Shown: piece by piece, positions 1-9,274 of the stretch
How positions within the stretch are numbered: the stretch's first letter is position 1
Layout: every line of letters starts with the position of its first letter
Assembly: GCA_965223755.1 (NCBI GenBank)
Contig: CBDCXF010000001.1
Location: 1,426,001-1,490,000 of the forward strand
DNA from: CBDCXF01 sp965223755
GTDB lineage: Bacteria > Acidobacteriota > Thermoanaerobaculia > Multivoradales > JAHEKO01
Direction of reading: 5' to 3'
DNA: 64,000 nt
Made by a program: the position numbers and the translations under genes
The notes under the pieces: generated by a model
Database searches by the model: none
What the model was told of the DNA's origin: nothing
What the model saw: the letters and a program-made list of their open reading frames with translations, nothing else

Positions 1-1626
1 CGGAGCCAGCCACACCGGAAAGGCGCCCGCAGTATGCTCGATCAGAATTCCCATGAAGCGTTCGAGCGATCCCAGCATGGCGCGGTGAATCATCACCGGC
101 TGATGAACGTCTCCATCCCCGCCAACGAACTCGAGGTCAAATCTCTGCGGCAGTTGGTAGTCGAGTTGGATGGTGCCGAGTTGCCATTTGCGCCCGAGCG
201 CGTCGGAAACCTGAAAGTCCACCTTCGGCCCGTAGAAGGCGCCTTGTCCAGGATCGACTTCGTATTCGACCTCGATCTGGTCAAGCGCGGCGGCGAGCGC
301 GGACTCCGCCTGTCGCCACAACTCGTCGCTTCCAAGGGATTTCTCGGGGCGGGTCGACAGCTCTACCTGTACGTCGTCGAAATCGAACGTGCGGTAGATG
401 CGGAAGATCATGTCAGCGGCGGTCGCCACCTCGGCCGCGACCTGTTCTTGAGTGCAGAAAACGTGGGCGTCGTCCTGCGCAAACGAGCGCACTCGGGTCA
501 AACCTGAGGTGACGCCACTCTTCTCGTAGCGGTGCAAGCGGCCAAAGTCCGCGTAGCGAATCGGCAGATCGCGATACGACCGCAGCTTGGTGGCATAGAT
601 CAGACAGTGTGTCGGGCAGTTCATCGGCTTAACCGCAAAGTCGCGCTCGTCGATCGAGCTGAAGAACATGTTTTCGCGGTAGTTGTCGTAGTGCCCCGAC
701 GTATGCCACAGATCAACATCCAGGATCTGCGGCGTCACGACTTCCTGATAGCCGTTTTCTTCCTGCAACTCGCGCACGTAGTCCACCAGTTGGTTGTAGA
801 TCGTCGCCCCTTTAGGGTGAAAGAACGGTGTCGCCGGCGCCGTCTCGGAGAAACTGAACAGGTCGAGGTCAACTCCCAGGCGGCGATGATCGCGCGCTTT
901 GGCCTCATCGATCGCTTCGAGATATGCGGCCAGCTCTTTCTTGGTGGCAAATGCGGTGCCGTAGATGCGCTGCAGCATTTCGCCGGTCTCGTCACCACGG
1001 TAATAGGCACCCGAAGTGTCCAAGAGCTGGAACGCACCGACCTGCTTAACTGACTGGGCGTGCGGACCGCGGCAGAGATCGACGAACGGGCCGTGCTCGA
1101 AGACGGTGATCGTTTCTTCCGCTGGGATGTCCTTGAGACGATCCAGCTTGAGACTTTCGCCCCGCTCCCGAAAGATCTCTTCGGCCTCCTCGCGGCTCAC
1201 TTCCCTGCGGTTGACCTCATGGCCTTCTTGAATGATTTCGGCCATCTTGGCTTCGATCGCGGCAAAGTCATCGGGAGTGAAAGCGCGGGGAAAGCGAAAG
1301 TCATACTGATACTTCTCGGAGTGGTCCTGACGGCCGGCGTCGATTTCTGTCCCCGGCCACAATCTCTGCACTGCGTCGGCCAGGACGTGCTCGGCGGTGT
1401 GGCGGATGAAAGGCCCCGCCTCCTCGTCCCGCACCGTCACCAACCGGAAAGCCCCGCCGTCCTGCATCGGATAGCGCAAATCCACCGGGTCTCCGTTGAG
1501 GAAGGCACCGACCGCCGCCTTCGCCAGCCCCGGCCCGATCTCCCTAGCGAGATCCATCGGCGTGGCCCCAGCGTCAACTTCGCGCTCGGATCCGTCGGGC
1601 AGGGTGAGTGAGATTCTGCTACTCAT
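1..1626 (-). CDS. thrS: Threonyl-tRNA synthetase, 3' end outside window
   Basis: Charges tRNA-Thr with threonine in the cytoplasm. Translating the minus strand from the ATG at 1626 gives 542 open codons up to the window edge; bacterial ThrRS is about 640 aa, so the C-terminal anticodon-binding domain is missing. Seen in order: an N-terminal TGS domain (about residues 1-62), the editing domain with the HTAEH motif (about residue 85), then the class II catalytic core. The three zinc ligands of the family can be read: Cys in MNCPTH, His in QDDAHVF and His in MIHRAMLGSLERF. The ATG lies about 220 bp downstream of the tRNA genes on the same strand. No T-box or clear Shine-Dalgarno sequence was seen. 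Confidence 0.97.
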   Translation of the reverse strand, partial: MSSRISLTLPDGSEREVDAGATPMDLAREIGPGLAKAAVGAFLNGDPVDLRYPMQDGGAFRLVTVRDEEAGPFIRHTAEHVLADAVQRLWPGTEIDAGRQDHSEKYQYDFRFPRAFTPDDFAAIEAKMAEIIQEGHEVNRREVSREEAEEIFRERGESLKLDRLKDIPAEETITVFEHGPFVDLCRGPHAQSVKQVGAFQLLDTSGAYYRGDETGEMLQRIYGTAFATKKELAAYLEAIDEAKARDHRRLGVDLDLFSFSETAPATPFFHPKGATIYNQLVDYVRELQEENGYQEVVTPQILDVDLWHTSGHYDNYRENMFFSSIDERDFAVKPMNCPTHCLIYATKLRSYRDLPIRYADFGRLHRYEKSGVTSGLTRVRSFAQDDAHVFCTQEQVAAEVATAADMIFRIYRTFDFDDVQVELSTRPEKSLGSDELWRQAESALAAALDQIEVEYEVDPGQGAFYGPKVDFQVSDALGRKWQLGTIQLDYQLPQRFDLEFVGGDGDVHQPVMIHRAMLGSLERFMGILIEHTAGAFPVWLAP

Positions 1627-1845
1627 ATGGACTTCGAATATTCCGGCCGTTGCTTTACATTAGCCTGAGACCGCAACCGCATTCGTCGCGAAAGGTCGAA
1701 GATGCGCCTGGCCACCAGACGGCCAACCGAGCCCGACACAGGCGTATCCTCGGCGATACGTCGAGGAGGGCGAGGGCAGGCCAACGCCGTGGACGGGAGC
1801 ATAATCGACCTTGCAGCAGAACGCGGTTGCGATCTCAGGCTAAAT
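1627..1845. other. Intergenic, thrS upstream region
   Basis: About 220 bp between the valine tRNA and thrS. It should carry the thrS promoter and leader. I see no convincing -35/-10 pair, no terminator with a T-run and no credible reading frame in it. Confidence 0.5.
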
Positions 1846-1922
1846 TGGTAGGCGCTAGCGGACTCGAACCGCTGACCTCTACCGTGTGAAGGTAGCGCTC
1901 TAACCAGCTGAGCTAAGCGCCT
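1846..1922 (-). tRNA. tRNA-Val, anticodon CAC
   Basis: The reverse complement folds as a full cloverleaf: acceptor arms AGGCGCT / AGCGCCT, D-arm GCTC/GAGC, anticodon stem CTACC/GGTAG with loop TTCACAC (anticodon CAC, reads GUG), T-arm AGCGG-TTCGAGT-CCGCT, discriminator A and an encoded CCA (1848-1846). The total is 77 nt. Confidence 0.97.
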
Positions 1923-1931
1923 AACTTGTCT

Positions 1932-1948
1932 CCGCGAAGCTTTCGCGG
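1932..1948 (-). other. Hairpin between the two valine tRNA genes
   Basis: A perfect 7-bp inverted repeat (CCGCGAA / TTCGCGG) with a 3-nt loop lies between two tRNA genes on the same strand. No T-run follows, so it is not a terminator. A role in processing a joint precursor is possible but is inference. Confidence 0.4.
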
Positions 1949-1977
1949 CAACCTCGGCAAGCAAATAAGAGGCGAGA

Positions 1978-2054
1978 TGGTAGGCCCGAGCGGATTTGAA
2001 CCGCTGACCTCTACGATGTCAACGTAGCGCTCTAACCAACTGAGCTACGGGCCT
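1978..2054 (-). tRNA. tRNA-Val, anticodon GAC
   Basis: The reverse complement gives a complete cloverleaf: acceptor arms AGGCCCG / CGGGCCT, anticodon stem CTACG/CGTAG around TTGACAT (anticodon GAC, reads GUC/GUU), T-arm AGCGG-TTCAAAT-CCGCT and an encoded CCA. It lies 55 bp upstream of the second valine tRNA and shares its D-arm and T-stem, which suggests tandem duplication and co-transcription. Confidence 0.97.
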
Positions 2055-2211
2055 GTGCCCCAATCAAGCAGAGAAAGGGGCCCCGGCACTCGCCAAGGGC
2101 GAGGCAGCCTAACAATCGCTCAGACGCAGTGTCAATGTGCTCTTTTGCGGTAAATTCTGCACAGTTTTGGATTCGAAAACGGACCAGAGCCAAACCGTTG
2201 GGGGCTTCACT

Positions 2212-3315
2212 ATGCATAACAAATGCATCTTTCGCCGATTCCCGCGCAGGAAACTCTTGACGCTCGCCGTGGCAGCCGTCGGCACCTTTGGGTATGGATG
2301 CGCCACGTCCACTGATCCATCTCGCGTACAGACCTCGGACGCTCAAGCTGCTGCAACCGTACCGGGTGCAGCCAAGGCAGATGCCCATGACGCCGAGGCA
2401 GACGTCCTGGACGCACAGTCAAGTGAGCCGCTCCCTCTCGGACTCGCCAACGGATACAGCGGCATGGCAAAACTCGGGGCCAACCGCTACTTGGTTGTCC
2501 ATGACACCAAAGCGCATCGCGACGACGCTCGAATCGGAATTGTCACGGTTGGCGGCGAAAACGGTCCGCTCTATCGACCCTTGGCGGTTCGAGATTGGCT
2601 CGACCCCGACGGTCGATCGAGCGACTTGGAAAGTGCATGTGTCCTGCCGGATCGAGACGACGAGGCCTTGGTAGCGGAGAGTGGCCTATGGGAAGGCCGT
2701 TTCGGGCGCATCTTTCACATCAAAGTCGGCACCGATAACGCCGAAGTCCTTCACGTCTTCAAGATTCCGGACCTAGACGACAATGGATCTGAACTCGTCG
2801 GCGACAACTATGAGGGGATGGCCTGCATGACTGACAGTCGAGGAAGGATCCTGGTCATCCTGGGTGAGCGAGGAGGCACACGACACAATCCCAATGGCAG
2901 TTTGCATTGGGCGACATTCGACCCATCCGGTGGGGTGCTTTCTTGGTCCCCCAACGGCACGGCTGGAGTCAGTGTCTCGGCGCCGGGAGCTTGGGTTTCG
3001 ATTGAGACCAAACGCGACATCGCCGCCCTTCATCTTGATGAAGAGGGAATTCTTTGGGCCGTCGCAAGTGAGGACGCGGGAGACAACGGACCGTTTCGCT
3101 CGATCATCTATGCGGTGGCATCCGTGGATGTCGGAGCTTCCTTGCCGATTCGGGCGACCTCAGCCCCTTCGCCAACGTGGACACTCGATGGCTTCAAAGT
3201 CGAGTCCATCGCGGCGCCACCGGACGAACTCTTTTTCGCCGAACTCAGTTTCGCCACCGAAGACGAGAACTTTGGCGGCGTGTGGCGACCGCTCTATCCG
3301 GGCGCGGCCGATTGA
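2212..3315 (+). CDS. Exported lipoprotein, phytase-like beta-propeller family
   Basis: About 367 aa. I chose the ATG at 2212 rather than the upstream in-frame ATG at 2137 because it places a basic n-region (RRFPRRK) directly before the hydrophobic stretch and the lipobox-like GYGC. After an Ala/Asp-rich linker comes a long beta-rich domain. It resembles esterase-like/phytase-like domains (SGMAKLG...YLVVHD near the start, YEGMAC in the middle). I cannot name the catalytic residues or substrate, so the family call is tentative. It stands alone on the plus strand, between minus-strand tRNA genes and a plus-strand transporter. Confidence 0.7.
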   Translation: MHNKCIFRRFPRRKLLTLAVAAVGTFGYGCATSTDPSRVQTSDAQAAATVPGAAKADAHDAEADVLDAQSSEPLPLGLANGYSGMAKLGANRYLVVHDTKAHRDDARIGIVTVGGENGPLYRPLAVRDWLDPDGRSSDLESACVLPDRDDEALVAESGLWEGRFGRIFHIKVGTDNAEVLHVFKIPDLDDNGSELVGDNYEGMACMTDSRGRILVILGERGGTRHNPNGSLHWATFDPSGGVLSWSPNGTAGVSVSAPGAWVSIETKRDIAALHLDEEGILWAVASEDAGDNGPFRSIIYAVASVDVGASLPIRATSAPSPTWTLDGFKVESIAAPPDELFFAELSFATEDENFGGVWRPLYPGAAD

Positions 3316-3386
3316 TCGGCGTAGGTCTGCCAAGGTCTGTTATCCTCAGGCTCTCCAATGGACGACCCTGACCCTAGACACGAGCT

Positions 3387-3431
3387 CCTGAGCGCCACCC
3401 TCTTGAGCCCAACCCTCCTGAGCCCGACCCT
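3387..3431. repeat. Three 15-bp tandem repeats
   Basis: Three consecutive 15-bp units (3387-3401, 3402-3416, 3417-3431) share the core C-Y-TGAGC-SC-V-ACCCT with two or three differences each. They are non-coding, between the lipoprotein gene and the transporter gene. Confidence 0.75.
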
Positions 3432-3466
3432 AGTAACCGCATTTCGAATCTCTTTTCCTGTGCTCG

Positions 3467-3494
3467 CCCAACGGCCGCGCCGCTGGGTGATTTT
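3467..3494 (+). terminator. Possible intrinsic terminator
   Basis: Stem CCCA-x-CGGC / GCCG-x-TGGG (3467-3487) with a 3-nt loop and one A-C mismatch, followed by TGATTTT. It would end the lipoprotein transcript. It lies only 10 bp before the GTG of the next gene, so it may instead be part of that gene's leader. Confidence 0.4.
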
Positions 3495-3504
3495 GTAGTA
3501 GCTA

Positions 3505-4857
3505 GTGTCCACAGCCGAACACTCTCCATTCGCCATCGACTTACCACCAGGTTGGGGACTTGTCCTCGGCCTCCTGCTGGTTGCGATCAACGGTTTTTTC
3601 GTCGCCGCTGAGTTCGCCCTCGTCAAAGTACGAGGAACACAACTCGATTCGCTCGTCAGCGACGGGAATCGTCGCGCCAAGATCGCCCGCGAGATGACCC
3701 GCGATCTCGATGCCTACCTTTCGGCGTCGCAGGTGGGAATTACGCTCGCCAGTTTGGCGCTGGGTTGGATCGGCGAGCCAGCATTCGCCCACTTGATTCG
3801 ACCCTTAGTGAGCTGGATCCCCAATATGACCGAGGCAACCTTGCATTCGGTCGCACTGATCGGCGCCTTCCTGACCATCACCATCCTGCACATCGTCGTC
3901 GGCGAGCTGGCGCCCAAATCGGTGGCCATCCGCAAACCCGAGCCGGTGAGCCTGTGGATCGCCCTGCCGATGTGGCTGTTCTACAGAATCATCTACCCGG
4001 CGATCTGGGTCCTCAACCACATGGCCAATTTGCTGCTGCGCATCTTCCGCATTGAGCCGGTAACCGAGGCCGAGCTCGCCCACAGTGAGGAAGAAGTCCG
4101 GCTGCTCCTATCATCCGATCAGGCCACCGAGCTCTCGGAAGACAAGCGAGAGATCCTCGACAACGTTTTCGAACTCTCCCACCGCACCGCCCGACAAGTG
4201 ATGGTCCCCCGCGCCGAGGTGGTGTTCTTCGAGGTCGACCAACCGATCGAAGAAGCATTGGCGGTCGCCCGAGAAAGTGGCCATACGCGCTTCCCGCTGT
4301 GTCGTGACGGACTCGACACCGTCATCGGCATGGTCCACATCAAGGACATCTTCCGCCTCGGGCGCCAACCCCAAACGCTGACCGAACTCAAGCGCCCCAT
4401 GGGCTTCGTCACCGAGAACTTGACCCTCGACAGAGCCCTGGCGCGCATGCGCCGAGAGAAATCCCACATGGCGGCGGTGCTCGATGAATTCGGTGGGGTG
4501 TCCGGGATCGTCACCCTCGAGAACGTCATTGAAGAACTGGTGGGACCGATCCAAGACGAATTCGACCGTGAGCCTCCGGAGCTCATTCAGCGCGCAGACA
4601 ACCTATGGGAAGTTTCGGGCAGTATGGTGATCGAAGATCTCGAGGATGAAATCGGCATGGAGGTCGACCACCGCGACGAAGCGACCATCGCCGGGGTGGT
4701 GATGTCGGATCTGGGGCGTGAGGCAAAAGTCGGCGATGAGGTCGATGTCGGGCCGCTCTCCTTCCGGGTGGTCGAAATCGACGGCAATCGGATTCAAACG
4801 CTACGCGTGCGGCGCACGGTCAAGTCGAGCGAAGCCGAAGCACCTGACTCGCGATAG
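3505..4857 (+). CDS. CNNM/CorC-family membrane transporter (HlyC/CorC type)
   Basis: A 450-aa inner-membrane protein of the family linked to magnesium/cobalt efflux, often misnamed hemolysin. Domains in order: a DUF21/CNNM transmembrane domain (about residues 15-200; several hydrophobic segments, NGFFVAAEFALVKVR near the start), a pair of CBS domains (about 215-340, with MVPRAEVVFFEVD and DEFGGVSGIVTLENV), and a C-terminal CorC_HlyC domain (about 355-440). The start is GTG at 3505; no better in-frame start and no clear Shine-Dalgarno is visible. Length and domain order are normal. The ion specificity cannot be read from the sequence. Confidence 0.9.
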   Translation: MSTAEHSPFAIDLPPGWGLVLGLLLVAINGFFVAAEFALVKVRGTQLDSLVSDGNRRAKIAREMTRDLDAYLSASQVGITLASLALGWIGEPAFAHLIRPLVSWIPNMTEATLHSVALIGAFLTITILHIVVGELAPKSVAIRKPEPVSLWIALPMWLFYRIIYPAIWVLNHMANLLLRIFRIEPVTEAELAHSEEEVRLLLSSDQATELSEDKREILDNVFELSHRTARQVMVPRAEVVFFEVDQPIEEALAVARESGHTRFPLCRDGLDTVIGMVHIKDIFRLGRQPQTLTELKRPMGFVTENLTLDRALARMRREKSHMAAVLDEFGGVSGIVTLENVIEELVGPIQDEFDREPPELIQRADNLWEVSGSMVIEDLEDEIGMEVDHRDEATIAGVVMSDLGREAKVGDEVDVGPLSFRVVEIDGNRIQTLRVRRTVKSSEAEAPDSR

Positions 4858-4903
4858 CCCGATACCCGAGCAAGGCTCGGTGCATAGCGGCGCAATTTTT
4901 CGA

Positions 4904-4934
4904 TTCGAGTTTTCCTAGCTTCGAGTTTCCTAGC
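4904..4934. repeat. Tandem duplication over the proS stop codon
   Basis: Two adjacent copies of TTCGAGTT(T)TCCTAGC, 16 and 15 nt long. The proS stop codon (TAG, minus strand, 4932-4930) lies inside the second copy, and the first copy carries the same TAG. A 6-bp hairpin (4866-4880) nearby in this convergent gap has no T-run directly after it. Confidence 0.75.
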
Positions 4935-6645
4935 CAGTTTGTTCGGCGAGGAGTTTCTGCACAGCTTCCACGGCGTCGTCTTTTGCAACCAGATGGCGTT
5001 CGCCGTCGCGCCGCTGCGAAATCTCGACGCTACCCTCGGCGAGTGACTTGGCGCCGATGACGATGCGCACCGGAATACCGATGAGGTCGGCATCCTTGAA
5101 CTTCACTCCCGGCCGCTCACCGCGATCATCATACAGAACGTCGACGCCAGCGACGTGCAGCGCATTGTAGATGGCATCAGCCGCCGCGCTCACCTGCTCG
5201 TCGTTGTTCCCGAGGCCGATGACAACCGCCTCGAATGGCGCCAACGGCAACGGCCAGATGATGCCGTTCTCGTCGTGGTTTTGCTCGATCGCCGCAGCCA
5301 CCGTCCGCGTCACCCCGAAGCCATAGCAGCCCATGATCATCTCTTGAGCCTTGCCGTTCTCGTCCAGATAGGTGCAGCCCATCGACGACGAGTACTTGGT
5401 GCCTAGGTCGAAGATATGGCCGACTTCGATGCCGCGATAGAGCTCAAAAACACCGTCGCAGCGCGGACAGGGATCACCTGCCTGCGCCAATAGGAGATCG
5501 GCAACTTCAGGCAAGTCGGCATCCACGCCCCAGTTCGCGTCCACCCAGTGTTCATCGACGGCGTTTGCACCACAGGCGAAGTTCACCAGTTCGGCGACGC
5601 GTCGATCGGCGATTTTGCGGATCTCGTCGCTGAGCCCGATCGGACCGGCAAAACCCACCGGCGCCCCGGTCTCTCGGACAACGTCGTCTTCGCGCGCCAA
5701 CCGCAACTGCTGCGCGTCGAGCAAGTTCTTGAGTTTGACCTCATTGACCTCACGATCGCCACGGACAAAGACGGCGACAAACTCCTTCTCGGTCTCGTAA
5801 ATCAGCGTCTTGACGAACTGAGTCACCGACCTGTCAAGAAACGCCGCGACATCCTCTACGGTGGTCTTGTCGGGGGTCGAGACTCGCTGCGCCTCGCGTC
5901 GCTCTGTCTCAGTCACACCCGGCAGCTCCCCCACAGCCGCTTTTTCAACGTTGGCGCCGTAGCCGCAAGCCGAGCACCGAACCACCGAGTCTTCGCCGGT
6001 TACGGCCAGGACCATGAACTCGTGCGAGGAAGCACCTCCGATCGAGCCGCTGTCCGCTTCCACCATGGTGTATTCCAGGCCACAGGCCTCGACGATGCGG
6101 CAGTAGGCGTCTCGCATCGCCTCGTACACTTCCGTCAGAGAGTCCTGACTGGAGTGGAAGGAATAGGCGTCTTTCATGACGAACTCGCGACCGCGCATGA
6201 GTCCAAAGCGTGGACGGATTTCGTCTCGAAACTTGGTCTGAATCTGGAACAGATTGCGCGGCAATTGCCGGTAGCTGTTGATGTCTTTGCGAACGATGTC
6301 GGTGATCACCTCCTCGTGCGTCGGACCGAAGCAGAAATCCCGCTGCTGACGGTCCTTCATGCGCAACAGCAAGTGGCCATATACATCCCAGCGGCCGGTT
6401 TCCCGCCACAGTTGCGCCGGATGGATGGCGGGCATCAGCAATTCACTGGAACCCGCCCGTTCCATTTCGCGACGAACGATGGCTTCCATCTTGCGAATGG
6501 TGCGCCATCCCAGAGGCAGATAGCTGTAGATACCGGCCGCGACTTTCCGGATCATGCCGGCGCGCACCATCAATTGATGGCTCGCGACCTCGGCGTCTGC
6601 GGGCGCTTCGCGGACGGTATAAAGATAGTAGTCACTCCAACGCAT
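4930..6645 (-). CDS. proS: Prolyl-tRNA synthetase, bacterial type
   Basis: Charges tRNA-Pro. At 571 aa it is full length for the bacterial ProRS form: the class II core begins RWSDYYLYTVREAP, motif 2 is in RFGLMRGREFVMKDAYSF, an editing (YbaK-like) insertion occupies about residues 240-390, and the C-terminal anticodon-binding domain follows (ERPGVKFKDADLIGIPVRIVIG). It lies 28 bp downstream of a zinc-ribbon TPR gene and ends the long minus-strand run. Its stop codon sits in a short tandem duplication. Confidence 0.97.
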   Translation of the reverse strand: MRWSDYYLYTVREAPADAEVASHQLMVRAGMIRKVAAGIYSYLPLGWRTIRKMEAIVRREMERAGSSELLMPAIHPAQLWRETGRWDVYGHLLLRMKDRQQRDFCFGPTHEEVITDIVRKDINSYRQLPRNLFQIQTKFRDEIRPRFGLMRGREFVMKDAYSFHSSQDSLTEVYEAMRDAYCRIVEACGLEYTMVEADSGSIGGASSHEFMVLAVTGEDSVVRCSACGYGANVEKAAVGELPGVTETERREAQRVSTPDKTTVEDVAAFLDRSVTQFVKTLIYETEKEFVAVFVRGDREVNEVKLKNLLDAQQLRLAREDDVVRETGAPVGFAGPIGLSDEIRKIADRRVAELVNFACGANAVDEHWVDANWGVDADLPEVADLLLAQAGDPCPRCDGVFELYRGIEVGHIFDLGTKYSSSMGCTYLDENGKAQEMIMGCYGFGVTRTVAAAIEQNHDENGIIWPLPLAPFEAVVIGLGNNDEQVSAAADAIYNALHVAGVDVLYDDRGERPGVKFKDADLIGIPVRIVIGAKSLAEGSVEISQRRDGERHLVAKDDAVEAVQKLLAEQTG

Positions 6646-6673
6646 AGAAGTCCTTCTGTGGCCAAAAGAGCGC

Positions 6674-8359
6674 TTAGCTGGCGCCCGGGTCGTCGTGCAG
6701 ATGATCGAGCATTATCTTCTCGCGAGCCAGACCGGTGTTGGCGAGAGCGTCAGCTTGCTCGAAGATTTCGTTGGCTGACTCGATCTCTCCCTGGCCCAGG
6801 CGAACGATGCCAAGGAGTTTGCGATGCCCCACATTTTCCCCCACTGCGACCGCCTCTTCCAGTTTTCGCGCCGCTTTCTCCACCTCGCCGCGCCTAAAGT
6901 GGACCCAACCCAAAGTGGCATGGACCTGAGACCGGACTTGCGGCGGAGACAACTGGGCCGCTTCTTCGGCCAGGCGGAGTGCCCGATCGAGGCTGTCCTC
7001 AAGTTCAACAAGGTTGTGGGCAACCTCGCCGCGGGCAACCGACGCAACAATTGCATCTTCGTCGTCGAACCACCTCTCGCCCCAGGTGACCCCGTCACGC
7101 AGTCGTCCCTGTGCTCGCAGAGTCTCGATCACGACCGCCGCGAAGAAGGCACGAACCACTGGGTCGGACTCGCGGCGCACCTCAGCCAGCATCTCATCTC
7201 GACCCGCGCCGTCGCTGCCGTCGCGCACCAGGATTGAGGCACGGCGCGCCGTCGCTGCCGCGGTATGGGCGGATAGGTTCGCCTCCAAAGCGGTGGCAAA
7301 GGCGCCGTGATCGTGGGCTCGCGGACTCAACTCCAGAGCAGTCGTCAGGGCCTCGGTGCCTCGCTTTCTCCAGCCGCGACGAGCGAATGTACGTCCCAGT
7401 TCGTAATGAGCATCATCCAGCATTGGATCTGCGGCGGTCGCCTCTTCCAAGATAGCTGTAGCGCGACCCAACTTGCCCATGCGTCGATAGGTTCGGCCCA
7501 GCAAAACCATCGCCGTCGGTACGCGATCGATCTCGACAGCGCGCTCCAGGTAAACAGTCGCTTCACGCAGCTCATCACTATCAGCGCACAACGAGCCCAA
7601 TCCGAACCAACCCAAAAACCGCTCCGGCCCGACTTCGACGGCGCGCCGCAGTCGTCTGCGCGCCTCCTCCAACCGTCCCGTCTCCTGCAGCAGGATTCCC
7701 GAAAAAACCAGCGCTTCATACTGATCGGCGTCGCGCTCGAGTGCACTGGAAAAGTGAGCCAAGGCGCGCTCACGCTGGCCGTCGGCATAAGCCAGCTCTC
7801 CGACCAGCGATGCCAGTTCGGGATTGGCCTGATCTAGATCGAGGGCGCGCTCAAGGTGCCGCAACGCCGCTTCCGAATCGAGCGCGGCAAAAGCTTCCAA
7901 CGCGTCTTCTAACTCGGCCTGGAACGCGGTCAAATCGTTCCCGGCGAAATCGGCGACGATGCGCTCCATCTGTCGCTCTAGAAAGTCGCGCTTCTCCATT
8001 GCCAGTAGACGGCCGCGGAGATTGTCATCCCAGACCAGTCGCAAGGCGTCCTCCTCGACCAGCCCCTGTCGATGGAGTAGCGCCTCGATCGCGTCCAAGC
8101 CGGCCTGATTGACCAACACGCCGCGCTCCAGACGGCGCAGAGCCCGGAGGCTGCGCTGCAGGCCGCGAACCGTGTTGCGCAACGCGTCCTCGAGCATCGA
8201 GACACGCTCGATCAGGTGTTCATCGAGTGACGACTCAGTGGCTACGATCGGGGTTTCTTCGTCCGCAAGGCCGGAGATGACTAAAAGCTGCTTGCCGCAG
8301 TCGACGCAGACCTCGGCCTCAAGTACGTTGCGCCGCGAACAATGGGGACAGACGATCAT
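6674..8359 (-). CDS. Zinc-ribbon protein with TPR repeats
   Basis: 561 aa, no signal peptide, probably cytoplasmic. The N-terminus is a short zinc ribbon (CPHC at residues 4-7, CVDC at 17-20). A charged, probably helical/coiled-coil part (about 45-160) follows, then many degenerate TPR units to the C-terminus (for example ALRHLERALDLDQANPELASL, YEALVFSGILLQETGRLEEA). TPR arrays bind other proteins; the partner is unknown. The start is only 3 bp from the stop of the dehydrogenase gene, so the two are very likely co-transcribed. I do not recognise a named family. Confidence 0.8.
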   Translation of the reverse strand: MIVCPHCSRRNVLEAEVCVDCGKQLLVISGLADEETPIVATESSLDEHLIERVSMLEDALRNTVRGLQRSLRALRRLERGVLVNQAGLDAIEALLHRQGLVEEDALRLVWDDNLRGRLLAMEKRDFLERQMERIVADFAGNDLTAFQAELEDALEAFAALDSEAALRHLERALDLDQANPELASLVGELAYADGQRERALAHFSSALERDADQYEALVFSGILLQETGRLEEARRRLRRAVEVGPERFLGWFGLGSLCADSDELREATVYLERAVEIDRVPTAMVLLGRTYRRMGKLGRATAILEEATAADPMLDDAHYELGRTFARRGWRKRGTEALTTALELSPRAHDHGAFATALEANLSAHTAAATARRASILVRDGSDGAGRDEMLAEVRRESDPVVRAFFAAVVIETLRAQGRLRDGVTWGERWFDDEDAIVASVARGEVAHNLVELEDSLDRALRLAEEAAQLSPPQVRSQVHATLGWVHFRRGEVEKAARKLEEAVAVGENVGHRKLLGIVRLGQGEIESANEIFEQADALANTGLAREKIMLDHLHDDPGAS

Positions 8360-8362
8360 CCC

Positions 8363-9220
8363 TCATTCGTAGGCGTAGAAGCCCTGGCCGGACTTGCGGC
8401 CGAGCCGCCCCGCGTCGACCATTTTGACCAGGAGGGGGCAGGGTCGATACTTGGAATCACCGAGTTCCCGGTGCATGACGCGCATGATGTCGAGGCACAC
8501 ATCCAGTCCAATGAGGTCGGCGAGCGCCAACGGTCCCAGAGGGTGATTCATACCCAGGTGCATCACTTCGTCGATCGCCTCGGGTTTGCCCACACCTTCG
8601 TGCAAGCAAAACACCGCCTCGTTGATCATCGGCATGAGGACGCGATTGGAAACGAACCCTGGAGCATCGTTGACTTCGACCGGTGTCTTCCCCATCTGCT
8701 TCGTGGCCTTTTCAACCGCTCCGTAGGTCGCGTCGTCGGTCGCCAGACCGCGGATGATCTCCACTAACTTCATCAGCGGCACCGGATTCATGAAGTGCAT
8801 ACCGATGACCTTCTCGGGCCTCGACGTCGCCGCAGCCAAGCGGGTGATCGAGATCGAACTGGTATTGCTGGCGAGAATCGCGTCCGTGCTGGTAACCGAG
8901 TCGAGATCCTGGAAAATCGCCTGTTTCACCTCAAGCTTTTCAACTACCGCTTCGACCACTAAATCGGCGTCGCCAAGGTCCTTAATATCGCTAGCGGTGG
9001 CGAGATGTTCTTTGGCTGCCAGCGCAGTCTCTTCTTCGATCCGCCCCTTCCCGACCAGTTTGTCCAAACTGCGCTCAATGCTTGCTATGGCGCGCTCCAA
9101 GGCCTGTCGATCAACGTCGACCAAAGTAGCTCGGTAGCCGCTGCTCGCAGCAACCTGAGCGATGCCACTCCCCATCGTCCCCGCCCCGACGACACCGATA
9201 TTGCGGATCTCGCTCGCCAT
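8363..9220 (-). CDS. hbd: 3-hydroxybutyryl-CoA dehydrogenase
   Basis: Oxidises or reduces 3-hydroxyacyl-CoA / acetoacetyl-CoA with NAD(P)(H) in short-chain acyl-CoA metabolism. The 285-aa length is typical of stand-alone enzymes. Seen: the Rossmann motif GVVGAGTMGSGIA at residues 8-20, NTSSISI, the catalytic-His segment GMHFMNPVPLMKLVE, and NDAPGFVSNRVLMP followed by the helical dimerisation domain ending in GQGFYAYE. ATG at 9220 has AAGAG upstream. No thiolase or crotonase gene is adjacent, so the pathway direction (beta-oxidation or polyhydroxybutyrate/butyrate) is not set by context. Confidence 0.92.
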   Translation of the reverse strand: MASEIRNIGVVGAGTMGSGIAQVAASSGYRATLVDVDRQALERAIASIERSLDKLVGKGRIEEETALAAKEHLATASDIKDLGDADLVVEAVVEKLEVKQAIFQDLDSVTSTDAILASNTSSISITRLAAATSRPEKVIGMHFMNPVPLMKLVEIIRGLATDDATYGAVEKATKQMGKTPVEVNDAPGFVSNRVLMPMINEAVFCLHEGVGKPEAIDEVMHLGMNHPLGPLALADLIGLDVCLDIMRVMHRELGDSKYRPCPLLVKMVDAGRLGRKSGQGFYAYE

Positions 9221-9274
9221 AACTCTTCCTTTTGCCGTACCTCGGCCTCAGCCTCGGCTGATCCTATCTGTTTG

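Noticed and set aside
5548..6897. 449-aa open frame on the plus strand opposite proS
   Set aside because: It is a shadow of a confidently identified synthetase gene. Its product is His/Arg/Asp-rich with no recognisable domain, as expected for antisense frames in GC-rich DNA.
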